This document shows positions 11,701 to 22,053 of a DNA stretch of 64,000 nucleotides, one piece after another. Origin of the DNA: Paraphysomonas bandaiensis (lineage: Eukaryota; Chrysophyceae). Where the stretch lies: assembly GCA_965644295.1 (NCBI GenBank), contig CBFFRP010000430.1, positions 124,001 through 188,000 on the forward strand, written 5' to 3'. The position numbers were made by a program, and so were the translations under genes. The notes beneath the pieces are model-generated. The model made no database searches and had not been told where the DNA came from. It saw only the letters and a list, made by a program, of their open reading frames with translations. Each line of letters begins with the position of its first letter. The first letter of the stretch is position 1.

Positions 11701-13783
11701 TTGTTGTCCGCCATGATCGCTCCTGGAATGGGTTATCCTCGGGGGTATACGGGGAGTTGAAAGTCCATGTAGCCCCTATTGATTGAAGATACTCTAGAAC
11801 TTTTCTTGATACGAGTTCCTTCCCGCCATCCGCATGATAATGTTGTAGTCGTTTCCCTTTACTACGTAGATACATGACAACTTTCTGGATGGATTGGATG
11901 ACGAAATCTTCATCTCTCGTTGGTCCGTAGGAGTCCCATTGGTGTCTGGAAGCTACATCTGTCATCCCGAGTATGTAACGGTTGCCAGTAATGATTGCCT
12001 CTGGTGCATGGGGTCCAGAAAAATCGGCTACTACTAGCTCCCCCAGCTCATTCGCTCTTCTTACACGCTTGAGCAGCATTTGTCTGATAGCGTGTCTATG
12101 TTTTCGGCGATGAGATTTACCACTAGCACAACCATCACATAGGCCACCCGGTAAAGGAGTAGCATTCATCTCCGACTTCGTTAACTTAATACCCGTTACT
12201 AATTTTGACTGTACAGCTTTCTGTATGAGTCCAATTGAAGAATGTGCCAATCTCTTATGTGCTAGAGTTGCGAGTGGGCCTGAAGCGGTTGAAGCAAGGT
12301 GGGATTCGTCAATAGGAGTACCGAGGTCTGTTAACGGAATTTCATATAGGCCTCCAACTCTCTTACCCTTTGATAGCAGTATTTCATCTTTATATATCTC
12401 AACTGATTGGTTTCCAAACAAGATTTTATACCCTAGGTCATCTAATTGGCTGATGGACACGAGTGTCCTCGAAGCATGTTCCACGTGCTTGCACTTGGGG
12501 ATAATACCAAGTCTTCCATGTCCTGAAGAGGTCATAGTCGATCCTGACTTAGCTGTTTGAATGTCGGTGAGGCATTCCTCATAATTGGTGATGTATCCGG
12601 CTTCAGGTGTGATGGAGACTGTGCAGCCAGAATCAAGGGTCCCCATTCCGGCTTCTTGATCAAAAACGAAGTTCGTTTCGTCGTTTGTTGGATATCCGAC
12701 TCCTCCGAAGTCTCGTCCTTTCTGTTGCAATGGACCACTGTCTTCATAATCTGCAAACTGGTCGGATTCGTCGTTTTCAGTGCTCTGGTGGGTCTGGAAT
12801 CTAACTTTTTTGAATTTCCTACTGGTTGATTTGTTTCCAGAGGAACTCTTCATTTGTTGGATCCTTTCCCATGAGTGTTTGCATTCTGAAGCGATGTGTC
12901 CTTTTCCATCGCATCGGAAACACTTAATGTCCTTGTCAGTTCTCTTGTCATGTTTCGGTTTATTGGAACGGTTTCTGAAAGATGTCCCCTTTTTGCGCTT
13001 GGAATTCACTTTACTTTTGAAAAATGGGGGTTTTGAGGCTGCAAGCTGAATACTGTCGGTTTTTGTTTCTTCGTTGCTTGACAAGAGCATTCCAACAGAC
13101 GAGCTTCCTAATCCGCGTAGTCTGCGTATGAGTGTTTTGTAGTCATCGATAGGGTGCATCTGCAGGTTGATCGCCAGTTCACGATACGTCATATTTTCTT
13201 TGGATACCAGGCCTTGTCGAATGCGTGAGATGAGATCTTGGTCACTTATCCGATGACCATAATTAATCAGCTTGTTTCGGAGCTTTTCGACAGCGTCAAG
13301 AAAGTTGATTATCGACTGACCTTTTTTGATTTTTATGCTCTGAAACTGGCCAATCAGATCAGTGATGACGTCGTTAGTCGTTTTTTCTTTGAAATGGTTG
13401 AGCAAGTCCGTCCAGGCGGTTTTACCGTCTCCATCGGGGACGTTCTCCAAAATCCCCTCAGCCTCTTCATTCTGACCAATGATAGAGCTTGCAATGACTG
13501 ACCATAGGTAGTTATTACCCTCATCATAATATCGTTTCGCATCCTGGTACTGTTCGAGTCGATACTGGTAGTCCTCGTCATCTGAGTTTTCTCCTGCTTC
13601 AGGCTCAATTGGGTGATCGTTCTGTAGAGTATAAACGATTTTAGGCTTGCGATAGAACCATGCACGGCACTTCTTCTGCCACCTGGAGAAGTTCTTCGCA
13701 TCGAATTTTGGCATTGAGTCCTTTCGCTTGTCGGTTGTCGAATCCGAGTCGGTTGAGTCGTAACTTGTAACTTTAACTGACAT
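8789..13783 (-). CDS. Copia gag-pol polyprotein
   Basis: One 1664-residue frame without stops. A capsid-like region comes first, then a CCHC zinc knuckle (CFRCDGKGHIASEC, about residues 287-300), an aspartic protease motif (LDSGCT, about 386), an integrase zinc-binding HHCC motif (about 509-554) and an integrase core with D, D and E positions (VVADFSG about 581, HADGG about 648, the E of FQERSW about 687). Reverse transcriptase has YVDD (about 1308) and RNase H has YCDSDW (about 1481) with SSTEAEY (about 1524). Gag and pol are in one frame, so their ratio must be set after translation or by splicing. The product would copy and integrate the element's own RNA. Confidence 0.95.
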   Translation of the reverse strand: MSVKVTSYDSTDSDSTTDKRKDSMPKFDAKNFSRWQKKCRAWFYRKPKIVYTLQNDHPIEPEAGENSDDEDYQYRLEQYQDAKRYYDEGNNYLWSVIASSIIGQNEEAEGILENVPDGDGKTAWTDLLNHFKEKTTNDVITDLIGQFQSIKIKKGQSIINFLDAVEKLRNKLINYGHRISDQDLISRIRQGLVSKENMTYRELAINLQMHPIDDYKTLIRRLRGLGSSSVGMLLSSNEETKTDSIQLAASKPPFFKSKVNSKRKKGTSFRNRSNKPKHDKRTDKDIKCFRCDGKGHIASECKHSWERIQQMKSSSGNKSTSRKFKKVRFQTHQSTENDESDQFADYEDSGPLQQKGRDFGGVGYPTNDETNFVFDQEAGMGTLDSGCTVSITPEAGYITNYEECLTDIQTAKSGSTMTSSGHGRLGIIPKCKHVEHASRTLVSISQLDDLGYKILFGNQSVEIYKDEILLSKGKRVGGLYEIPLTDLGTPIDESHLASTASGPLATLAHKRLAHSSIGLIQKAVQSKLVTGIKLTKSEMNATPLPGGLCDGCASGKSHRRKHRHAIRQMLLKRVRRANELGELVVADFSGPHAPEAIITGNRYILGMTDVASRHQWDSYGPTRDEDFVIQSIQKVVMYLRSKGKRLQHYHADGGKELVSRKVLEYLQSIGATWTFNSPYTPEDNPFQERSWRTTKERALSSLIDSGLPPNFWEQASRATIHIKNRLPCQTAKGFMSPLQFIENEIPDLSYARIWGCKCFVNIDSSLRKNNWDRHSWPGYFMGYREDGPGYIVFVPALRDFVMSGHVFFNECVPPADKRYFKEINEIFRENETSRTVESFKYLIGLAHVDPDDGLTYVTTQIKLRKGLIAAYRGLVDDSGDKTRLIQLDDPIHAADVEKYTEEYIELKAVGLKCITSRSKTPIHKSSKSDQDPDTVIGSPAPAATSRGSGENLRHHDAAQERISSHRCEPTHSDAKIAKTRPPKQFNGNLVPNPAPHGQVDRVHQRMAKRGNKSADSSGDWENQGTPEGPSKVRATAKQQFLAGRKSVLRSRRMARKRVIVNIHKLGDGVYTCDVNAKHVLNHMAHDTQCISKLHTNNIDIVMHAISNCDDIDELTDTPKSVQDAISGKYKQQWIDAINREISTLQRKGCWRYTALPPGARAIKGKLIFKIKRKQNDIKFKARLVAQGFTQIQGIDYNDTYSPVAKATSLRTIIALSTIMKLKLHQIDFTTAYINADLEEDIYMHPPPGMDVPDGKVLKLMKSIYGLKQAGLNWYKCCTYFMLDMGFTRLISDPCIFKKQINGRIMLIAMYVDDIIIASTSDTDIQQFKDHLSKKFEITDLGLLDYYLGISIHQDFDKNITTLSQEQYVRKLLDKFNMSNCKPMSTPMLLSFNYDLHEYNHLSESNQSYVQNFPYKELIGSLMYLAVCTRPDIAYAVNTLARFSDMPNLTTCNAALHVLRYLKGTAKQGLIYSGSHITLSGYCDSDWARCHLTRRSTTAFTFFIGNCLISWQSRLQTTVALSSTEAEYMALSSAAQEALWLRSLLSEIGFKLPFSTTIWCDNKGAVQLCYNPTHHRRTKHIAIRYHFIRENIAENQLTVDHIPTTSMLADLLTKPLGATNFLQLRTTLMGGAGFDIPSSSNRKRSTTSETPKSQLTSHKRPRWLV

Positions 13784-13793
13784 CTCGCTACCA
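13782..13793 (-). other. tRNA primer-binding site of the copia element
   Basis: The minus strand reads tggtagcgagat immediately after the 5' LTR. This resembles the complement of the initiator methionine tRNA 3' end used by many copia elements. It overlaps the gag ATG (13781-13783), leaving essentially no leader. Confidence 0.7.
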
Positions 13794-14057
13794 AATAAAG
13801 AATTGATCTTTATAATAGTAAAACAATGTTGTGATTATTAGAGTGTAAGTAATGAACACGATAGAGTGAAAATTATGAATAACAATATAGGACGTACTAT
13901 CATGCACAACGGAATAGTTAGAAGTGTAACTGATAATGACGACGTTATGATGACGATCACGTATCTTCGACAGATACTCTCTCTAATTCAGTTCATGGTG
14001 TATTTCATTGAACATTATAACTCACAGATACAATCATGTATTAAGCTGAATCCTAAT
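13794..14057 (-). repeat. 5' LTR of the copia element
   Basis: A 264-bp repeat matching 8325-8588 by eye. It should hold the promoter of the element. Its inner edge abuts the primer-binding-like site. Confidence 0.9.
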
Positions 14058-14580
14058 CTTTATAAATTGAAACGTGTATAGTGTTGCAATATTTGTTATA
14101 ATAACATTTTTATTACATTTTATTGTGAATAGGTAAACAACATTTTTCTTGTAATAAAAGTGTATGAAAAAATGTAATGTATAATATTGGAAGCACTTGT
14201 ACATACATACACAGTCACACGATAGGGGCAAAGTCAGTATAAATTAATAGTGTTTACAGTCACGGTTACACGGTAAGGGTCGAAGACCCCCCCCTCTCTC
14301 TGTGTGTTAAGGGGTTTGGGTTTTTAACTAAAACTCAACGGGTGTGTAAGTTTTATCTCAATCATTTGTTATTTATTCATGATAATAATTCACAATTCTA
14401 TTACAAAACTTTTGTTTATCAATTGATGTGTATGAGCGATGTTGTTGGTTTACATTCATTGTAAGTGCTCGCTCGGTTTTGCTTGCAAGGCCACAAACAA
14501 TCAATGTTGTACTCTTCGATTGTGGCTTGTGAACTTATAAGTCGGTATACCACCACAGGGGTATACCACCACAGGTATGC
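14058..14580. other. AT-rich intergenic stretch
   Basis: No gene seen. There is a C-run near 14287 and a short tandem repeat of ggtataccaccacag at about 14542-14575. Confidence 0.4.
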
Positions 14581-15037
14581 CTACTTTCCACTTCCAATTG
14601 ATAATTTTAAAGCCGAACTTTCGTATGCTGCCAGAATCTGAGACAATATACCTTGAATAGTACCTTTTTCAGGTTGAAACATGCTCTGTTCACTCACGCT
14701 GTTAATATCAATAGAAAATTGAGCAATCTGACCGCGAACGTATTCAGAATCTTTCATGCGGCGATTGTCAAGAGCGCTGTGTACTCTAGCATTTCTTTGT
14801 TGAACTATCAAATCCAAGTCATACGCACCAAACTTGTCGACACCGATATTGTTAAAAAGAGTGGACACTTCAATCTCCAGTGCTTTAGCTTTGGTTTTGA
14901 ATTGAAGTTCGTCGGGAGAGTCTAAAATCGGGTCCTCATCAATTGGACGATTGATTATCTACCCTTCCTGGACCATCATCGTCTGTGAAAGAAGCCACTG
15001 CGTCCTGAATTTTCTCTTCTTCACTGAACCTGATCAT
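14581..15037 (-). CDS. Small protein of unknown family (frameshift or 28-nt intron)
   Basis: From the ATG at 15037 a frame reads 25 codons with a Ser/Glu/Asp-rich start. It must then change frame near 14935-14962 to continue in the long downstream frame ending at 14581. A GT...AG interval of 28 nt (14935-14962) would join the two exactly, giving 142 residues. Otherwise a single extra T makes it a pseudogene. The C-terminal part has regular helical, charged composition (for example VQQQRNARVHSALDNRRMKD, allowing for one Q in doubt) and no recognised motif. I do not know the family. It lies 0.5 kb from the retrotransposon. Confidence 0.45.
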
Positions 15038-15154
15038 TTACCCTTTCATAGGCCATAGATACATCTCAGTATAGGTATATAGGTATACCAGTGCCTGTTA
15101 TTCACCCAAACCATGTATGGTAATTTTAGTGCCTCTCATCGACAAGTGGACTTG
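15038..15154. other. Short spacer upstream of the unknown small gene
   Basis: AT-rich sequence with ggtatataggtatacc-like motifs; nothing assignable. Confidence 0.25.
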
Positions 15155-15645
15155 CGTATCGGTATCCTTCGTACATTTTTGTTCAAAGATGCCTCTAATA
15201 CTGAGACAACAATTATCTGTATTTCAGCCGTAGTTATAGCTCAGTAATATAGAAGATTTTTGATTCAATTTATTTCCGAAAAATAAGATGCTGACTGCCG
15301 ATACGTTTCCATAAAAATGGACTCCACTTCTGTATATGGTGGTATAGTACGGTATACCGTATACTCTCACAATATGCATCATTTATATGTAGAAAACTCC
15401 GATATTTCGATCCTATTCCGAAAAGTAGCGTTATTTCACCCCTCTTTTGTTGCCCTCTATTAAAAATTGCTATTTTTGTGAAGCAGTATTCTCAGATATT
15501 CGTATCGGCATCCTTTGTGTATTTTTCTTCCAAGATGCCTCTAATATTGAGACAACAATTATTTGTATTCCAGCCGTACATGTACTTCAGTAATATAGAT
15601 GTTTTCTGATTCAATAATTTTCCGAAAAATAACATGCATACGTTT
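15155..15645. repeat. Diverged direct duplication of about 135 bp
   Basis: The segment around 15158-15290 recurs at about 15499-15635. Shared blocks include gatgcctctaata, gagacaacaatta and ttccgaaaaataa, spaced identically. Identity is about 80-85 percent by eye, so it is an old duplication, possibly of a transposon fragment. No coding content. Confidence 0.7.
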
Positions 15646-15811
15646 CCCTATATTTCCAATATTTTCCCTACAATGGACTTTCTGTCCACATGAGGACATT
15701 ATAGCAGTGTATGAATCCATCATCATATAGATATGGAGCACACTCACTCTCATATCACTCCATCTCTACATACATACATAGATACATACATAGATATATA
15801 CATCCATACAT
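15646..15811 (+). promoter_or_regulatory. Leader region with CATA microsatellite before the RCC1-BTB gene
   Basis: The 60 bp before the ATG at 15812 are made of (CATA)n repeats preceded by a pyrimidine/CA-rich tract. The same arrangement occurs before other starts in the window. Confidence 0.4.
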
Positions 15812-17747
15812 ATGTCAATCAGTGACTCAGTTGTATTAATCGGAGATATAACCCCCAATAACTTCATAAGTACACAAGATATCGTAACATGGGCAAAAGA
15901 TCATCCCGCATCTAACTCTACCCTACCAGGTACCCCTCTTCTCTACACCATCCCCTCTATACACCCCTATTACACAGTGAAGAGGATAGCACTTACAGAT
16001 GAAGCTTGTGCTCTATTATCTTCATCTGGAGAGGTATTTTCTTGGGGGAAACAGGGTATTAACGGTCATGGGGAGACTACAGCTGCAGTGACTATACCCC
16101 GTCGTGTGGAAGGATTAGTATCTCATACCATAACTGATATATCAGCTGGTAAACAACACTATATATGTAATTCATCCACTGGTAAGTTGTTTTCATGGGG
16201 TACGGGGGAGTTTGTACTTGGACACGGGCAAGGGCTCTCTACTCTATCATATCCCACACTAATACAGAGTGTTTATGGAATAAATTTCAAACGAGTGGAA
16301 TGTAATGACTTTAACTCATTTGCTTTGACCGATGATGGAACGGTATACTCATGGGGCGTAAATGCATCGTCATTGGGAACTGGGGGAGCTGGAAAAGGCG
16401 TACCGTGTCTAATTAATGGGTTTTCGGACCCTGTGACAGACATCTATGCAGGTCCGACACATGTTGCTGCAATTTCAAAAAGTGGGGTGTATATGTGGGG
16501 AGAGAATAACTTTGGCCAGTGTGATCCAAATAATTTAGAGCTTAAGGTCGTCTCAGTTCCATGTCGAGTGGAGTTTACCTCTAGTCAGAAGGAAGTAGTT
16601 AAGGCTGCGTTGGGGAGTGGGTTCTCTTTAGTGCTGGCATATGATGGAACAATATACGCGTGGGGTCGTAACAGCGAAGGCCAACTAGGACTCGGTCATA
16701 TGCGCTCACCTTGCCACCCGACTTTAGTTAGTGCCCTTGCATCTAGACGAGCTGTCGATATATTCGCCGGGCATATGTTCTCAAGTTGCTTAATTGCCGC
16801 CACTAAACCAGAGCTATTCACCTGGGGCTTAAACACCAAAAAAGTTTTGGGTCATACGGAGGAGCAGACTTTATCAGTGCCGCGGCAGGTGACTCCAAAT
16901 TTTACTTCTGAGTCTCATATCAGTGAGGTTTATTTCCCTCGATCCGCTAAGTTTACTGCAGTGGCAGTGTGTCGCAGTAAAGTTTCTGCGTTGACAGAGT
17001 CTGACGCAAAGGCTGAGTGTTTGAATGACATTATAAAATTATTTAATGACAACGTGCATAGTGATTTGGTAATTTCTGTTCAAGAAAAGAAAATTTTTGT
17101 TTCTAAGGTATATATCTCTATAAAGGATATCTCATTCAATACCTAACATGTGTATTCACAAAATACAGTTCATTTTGTGTGCCCGTAGTGAATACTTTCG
17201 AGGATTATTTGCTTCTGGTATGAAGGAAGAAGCAAATGCATGTGTGGAAATTGAAGATTTTTCGTACGAAAGTGTCCTTGAAATGCTGCGTTTCCTGTAC
17301 AGCGGGCAGGCAACGATTACGGAGGTTAGAATGCTTTAGATATACCTGGATAAATCTAAATGACTATTTATTTCTCAGAGCAATGCTATGTCTATTCTTG
17401 CGGTGTCTCAGAAGTATTTAATCCGAGGCTTAGCTGCTCTTGCTGAAGATTATATTTTGGGGCACGTCAATACAGACACGGCAATTGAAATCTATATAGC
17501 ATCGAGTGCTTTGAATTACACTCATATGACTGAAAATGTGGCAAATTACATTGCACGGCACTGGAAAGCAATGGCAAGGTTAGTGAAGGTGCTCTTATTT
17601 TTATACAGTACTAACATCTGGAATGTAAACGGTGATAGACATCCGAGCCTTCATAAATTGCCACATGATTTGCTGCTGGAATTAGTACAGCTAGCGGCAA
17701 GTGTGGAAGATACTACAAATCAGAGTGACGAAGAGGTGAACTCATAA
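15812..17747 (+). CDS. RCC1-repeat and BTB domain protein (RCBTB-like)
   Basis: Four exons: 15812-17107, 17169-17324, 17379-17578 and 17639-17747, 586 residues. The first 390 residues form an RCC1-type propeller with recurrent W-G blades (FSWGKQG, FSWGTGE, YSWGVNA, YMWGENN, YAWGRNS, FTWGLNT). A BTB fold follows (about 410-500), with HSDLVISV before the first intron and CARSEYFRGLF after it. A BACK-like helical tail ends the protein. The last intron (60 nt) keeps the frame if retained; splicing it gives a better tail. The order matches animal RCBTB1/2, which act as cullin-3 ubiquitin ligase adaptors. That role here is inferred from architecture only. Confidence 0.9.
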
Positions 17748-18397
17748 GCCTTATTGGAGTTATTGTTTGTTGAAACTAATAAATAGTTCAATTTAAACAA
17801 GTATTTTTTTTCGAATCGTACCACCGTTAATACCTACATGTCATACTACGCTGTACCATAATAGTTTATCTTACCTGTTATACATGATATGTAAAATGCA
17901 TATGGCCATTGATTCTCTAAAAACAGAGGGATGGAGGATTATTGCAACGTAATATCATTGATCTTGTGGTTACGTGGTTACTATTAACTATTAACAGTAC
18001 TATAATTTATAGTATCAACTAATACCACTAAGTACAGACTAAATGGCTACACAATTGTGTAAAATCGTTGCAGTATATGTAGCTTCTCCCCGATTGGCAG
18101 TTGTTGATTTAAAAGGTGCATTCCATTGTATATCTCATATAAGTTCTGGGCGTACAGTCGAAGTAGGTACGGCTTATCGACAGCAGGGATGCCCTATTTC
18201 GATAGTGTGAATACAGTGTAGGTGTGTAGGCTGGCACACTACATATAGTACTAAGACATGGCATCCACCCATCATGTTCATCACTTTGACTCCCGCAGAT
18301 TCTGCACGAACCACCATCGCCCCCACCCGTGTTCGTATTTATCAAACGGAAGTCTGACAGGATGACCAGATACGAATTATCATTACAACGATCGCAC
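17748..18397. other. Convergent intergenic region
   Basis: AT-rich. An aataaa near 17778 may be the polyadenylation signal of the RCC1-BTB gene. A minus-strand frame (18109-18465) overlaps the end of the HAD gene in another frame; I consider it the 3' flank of that gene. Confidence 0.4.
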
Positions 18398-18961
18398 TTA
18401 TGTAAGTAATTCCATAACTCGTCTTGCAACATCACGGTTGAATCCTTCACAATCTCTATTATCATGCTGCAATACAGTCTTTACAAACCGGTGAGATAAG
18501 CCATTCATCTCAAAGCTTTGCTCGTGACTATCGTCTATTATAACACATCGATCATCACTTACAGAATGATCTTTCATCCATTCTCTAATCTCTGCACCTC
18601 TACCAAGTAAACTTGATATAGATGGTGTATCTCCTGCATATACGTCATCTACAGGTATACCACTCTGATATAATGCTTCAAGAAAGAATTCTTTATATGA
18701 TGCTTCTAACCGCCATGTTGAAGTTATTATGAGTTGAATTTGATATTGAGGTTGATCTATAATAAACTTCAAGTTGTGAATGTATTCTTTCTCAAGTGGG
18801 GTGATACAGTCAGTTAGATGGGGGCATATACGCTCACAGATGTATAGAGATGAATCTTGTAGATTATAAGTGTGTAGAAGACATCGTGATGTGGTAAATA
18901 CACCATCTATGTCGATGAATATGTAGTATGGATTAGTTGGAGGAGTGGTGGTTGGTTCCAT
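18398..18961 (-). CDS. HAD-superfamily protein of the SAK (RNA-repair-associated) type
   Basis: Single exon, 187 residues from the ATG at 18961; an in-frame ATG at 19006 would add 15 residues. Motif I is FIDIDGVF (residues about 15-22), with the DxD nucleophile and acid. Motif II is IITSTWR, and a late VIIDDS supplies the acidic motif. A small HAD with ID(I/V)DGV and TSTWR matches the HAD_SAK family. Members are stand-alone in many eukaryotes and bacteria, and some are fused to RNA-repair enzymes. The substrate is unknown. Phosphatase chemistry is plausible because all catalytic motifs except a clear motif III lysine are seen. Confidence 0.8.
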   Translation of the reverse strand: MEPTTTPPTNPYYIFIDIDGVFTTSRCLLHTYNLQDSSLYICERICPHLTDCITPLEKEYIHNLKFIIDQPQYQIQLIITSTWRLEASYKEFFLEALYQSGIPVDDVYAGDTPSISSLLGRGAEIREWMKDHSVSDDRCVIIDDSHEQSFEMNGLSHRFVKTVLQHDNRDCEGFNRDVARRVMELLT

Positions 18962-19563
18962 GTATGTGGATGTGTCTTGTGAGTTATTGTAATGTGCTGT
19001 ACACACTATGCCATACCATACTTACACATACATAACTGTACGTACATACATATATAGTGCATGCAGCAGTACAGCAGTGGAGCTGTGTACAGTATATGTA
19101 CAGTAGGAGTAGAGTACTTTATCTGTGTGTGTTTTTTACAGCAATTTGTACTGTAAAATAATAGAGTTATACCCCCTCGTAAAAATACCGTCTTAATAAG
19201 AAAACTAGGATATTTATAGGAAAACCATATTATTTATAAGAAAAACAGGCTTTATTTAGGTTTGTCTACACACCATATTACACCAGTAGGGTCTATCTGT
19301 ACATTGTGTATTACTATAGTATACATAGGCCTGTACACCACATACATACACATACATACATATACACTGTACATACATACCAGCCAGAGATGCCCATAAT
19401 TTAGGTATGGATATGCTCGTAGAGTAGATAACAGCAGCACCTACCTCTCATATCATCAACTAATTCCCATCACATTCATCCCCTTCATAAAACCATCTTA
19501 TATTATGATTTCTTAACACATTACTGTTCTTCATATTCAATTACTCGAGTCATATATATATAT
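18962..19563. promoter_or_regulatory. Divergent intergenic region with microsatellites
   Basis: It holds TACA/TATG tracts near 19015-19060 and 19335-19385 and a (TA)n run directly before the ATG at 19564. No gene supported. Confidence 0.4.
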
Positions 19564-22053
19564 ATGGGATCTACAGAGACTCCACAGCCATATGAGCTCT
19601 ATAGAGAGTGTAATGATCGTATAGTATGCTTTAATCGACATAATAAAGTGATATATCATCATGAATTTCATTATAATGATCTTTTAAATTCATTATCATC
19701 CATATACTCACCTCTTTACTTTATTCTATTGACTCTATCTATATACATATCGAGGACTTCAGATATCATCATAGCCATGTTTATATCCTCTGCTCTAATG
19801 TGCTGTTGGTATGTAATATGTGATATTAAGGAGTTTATCTATAGGAGAAATCGTACTGGTAGTGTTCATAAGCAGCCAATGAGAGCATTTTGTGAAGATG
19901 AATCCAATATGGCTGACATAAATGTTGCCAATTGTCATATAAAAATTCGTAAAGTTAAAGTTGTTGATTCTGGCGATCCATCTTTTCAGATTACAGTTAC
20001 GTACAGATCAAAGCGGTGGAACGTTTGGAGGTACGTATTGTTTGACAGATCTTGCTATGTAAACTTAACTACTTTTCCAGGGTGTTCAATGAGTTTACGA
20101 CGGCACAAAAACAACTAAAGATAGATTTTCCAACATGTTAGTATGTCTTCTACTTATACTTTTTTCTCTGACAAGCTTCGTCTCACCTTTCAGTGCCTAT
20201 CATGGCACTTGTGACCCCTCTCTCTCGCTCCGCTGTGGGTTCAACAAACACAGCTGCAGTAGGTGATCAACATCGCAGCCTCGTCCAGCAACAGGTTATT
20301 GAATATGTCTTTGATGTCTTCTAAAGTCGGTACAGATAGCTATAACTGAGTGGCTGCATGCGGTGATGGAAGTCCATATCATATGCAACCATATCGAGAT
20401 CCGACGACTTCTCGGTCTACCAAAGTATATGCACAGGTACGCATTGATTGCCTAGATTTGCTGTTATAAATATCGATTATTTTGTCGACAGCAACCGCTA
20501 TGGGTCCATGTATCTTCCCCCGTATGTTCTGAAGGCCAGACAAGCCGCCCTCTCACCTGCCCGTGCGCAGGGACTTAGCAGTATGCAGCACCTTAATCCC
20601 ACTATATCATCCCTTACACACGGTGTGGGGTATATCCCACTAGGTGCATCTCCAACGACAAGCAATTCTACTACCACCACTCACACGCAAAGTCCTCCCG
20701 CTGAGGGCGCTCGAATGCATCCTATGAGTCTTCTGAGCGGCATAATAGGGGGAGTGCAGAGCAAGCAACCGCAGGGACGACAACAAAGTCCAAGCCCACC
20801 CACCCCATCTCCTCCTCCTCCAAAGCCCGAAGTCCCTACTACCGGAGCTAACAGCAATGCTCGCGCATATCCACACATACGGGGGTCTAGTTGGCTGGAT
20901 GTGGAATTCACTGACCAAAGCCCTGTGGACCGGGGAATGTATCGAGACCTACGAATGGATCATGCCTTCCAGGTGAGAGGCAAGAACTACACTGTCGACA
21001 AGAAGAAAGTACATACCGGTAAGAATGGTGGTGTTTATTTCAGTTTGCTCGTTCGTGATACTGGACGTGGATATACGTAGGTCCAGCAGTCTGTAGACTG
21101 GTTTGTATGGATCTTTATGAGGTGGAGGAGGGTGTGCGCCACGACCACATTGCCTCTATGGGCCGTCTTAAGGACCGCGTGGAAGCACTCAAGCATATCG
21201 CAGAGCCACCGCAGCTGTTCATAGTAAATTTTCAAATACCTGGAGATCCCCCTATTAGCATCGTTTCCATATTTGCCGCTCCACCCAGTATTACAGAATT
21301 GAGTCCAGATGACTCAGAAGACACCATATGTTACAAAAAAATGTGGGCCGCTTATGTAAAGGACATATGTGAGTCGGAGGAAGACAGGCGAGCATTGTGG
21401 GGTATCGATCGCGGATCAGAGGTTCCCTCATCATCAGCGGCAGGGGCGTCTGAACAGGGCTGGAAATTCCCGAGTGATATAACGTGGGGGGAGCCGCATG
21501 AACCGGGAGTATATCCTATCACTGACTTCAAGAACATGCGGTAGGTGTTACTGGGTACTCAAATGATCCTGATGGAGTTGCAGGTTCAAGCTTATTCCTT
21601 CTGTTGCGGAGGGGAATTGGATGGTTCGGTCTGCTGTCCCTGGTGCAAAGCCGGCACTTCTTGGACAGAAGTTGCAGCAAAGGTACTTTAGAGGTCCTAA
21701 CTACGTGGAGACAGATGTAGATGTAGGATCAAGTGTTATCGCATCACGTATTGTCGGGTTGTTGAGGTATGTATACTACCACTAATGCCTATAATATCTG
21801 ATTGCTGAATGTCGGAACTGTTTTTGCATTGCAGAGGCTATGCCAAGGAGTTCGTTTGTCATGTTGGTAAGAATTGTTGTTCAGTTGTGCTATTATGACT
21901 GAATATTTTCACATTTGTGCAGGAATTGTTTTACAAGGGGAGTGTGAAGACGAATTGCCGGAAAGGATGCTGGCGTGTGTTGTTATTAATAAGGTAGACT
22001 GTGATCAGTCGAAAAAGTTATATGACAGGAAAGGCGGTAGGGAAAAGAGTTGA
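19564..22053 (+). CDS. PX domain plus EDR2 C-terminal (DUF1336) lipid-binding protein
   Basis: Nine exons join in frame: 19564-20030, 20081-20136, 20194-20294, 20336-20436, 20492-21018, 21081-21540, 21584-21766, 21835-21866 and 21923-22053, 685 residues. The N-terminus has two hydrophobic segments (about residues 52-90). A PX-like region follows (about 125-225): a strand ending in WNVW, the junction residues VFNEF, and a Pro-containing FPTLP loop. A Pro/Ser-rich linker leads to the EDR2_C domain (about 390-680), with VRGKNYTVDKKKVH, FIVNFQIPG, YFRGPNYVETDVDVGSS and ELPERML in the expected order. Plant EDR2 proteins bind phosphoinositides at membranes. A PX domain in place of the PH-START head would serve the same purpose. 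The fourth exon junction (41-nt intron) is the least certain. Confidence 0.85.

Larger units (their letters stand above)
8325..14057 (-). mobile_element. Complete Ty1/copia LTR retrotransposon
   Basis: Two 264-bp direct repeats (8325-8588 and 13794-14057), with no difference found by eye, flank one uninterrupted gag-pol frame. A tRNA primer-binding-like site adjoins the 5' LTR and a purine tract adjoins the 3' LTR on the minus strand. Domain order protease, integrase, reverse transcriptase, RNase H defines the copia (Pseudoviridae-type) group. Identical LTRs and an intact frame indicate recent insertion. The LTR ends and target duplication are ambiguous because the flanks are AT-rich; taat is shared at both outer edges. 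Confidence 0.96.

Noticed and set aside
18109-18465. Minus-strand frame with CxxC-like motifs after the HAD gene
   Set aside because: It overlaps the HAD coding end in another phase, starts internally and has no acceptor linking it to the gene; likely the 3' flank.
19252-19440. Small minus-strand frame with many Tyr, Met, Cys and Val codons
   Set aside because: Translation of a TACA/TATG microsatellite.
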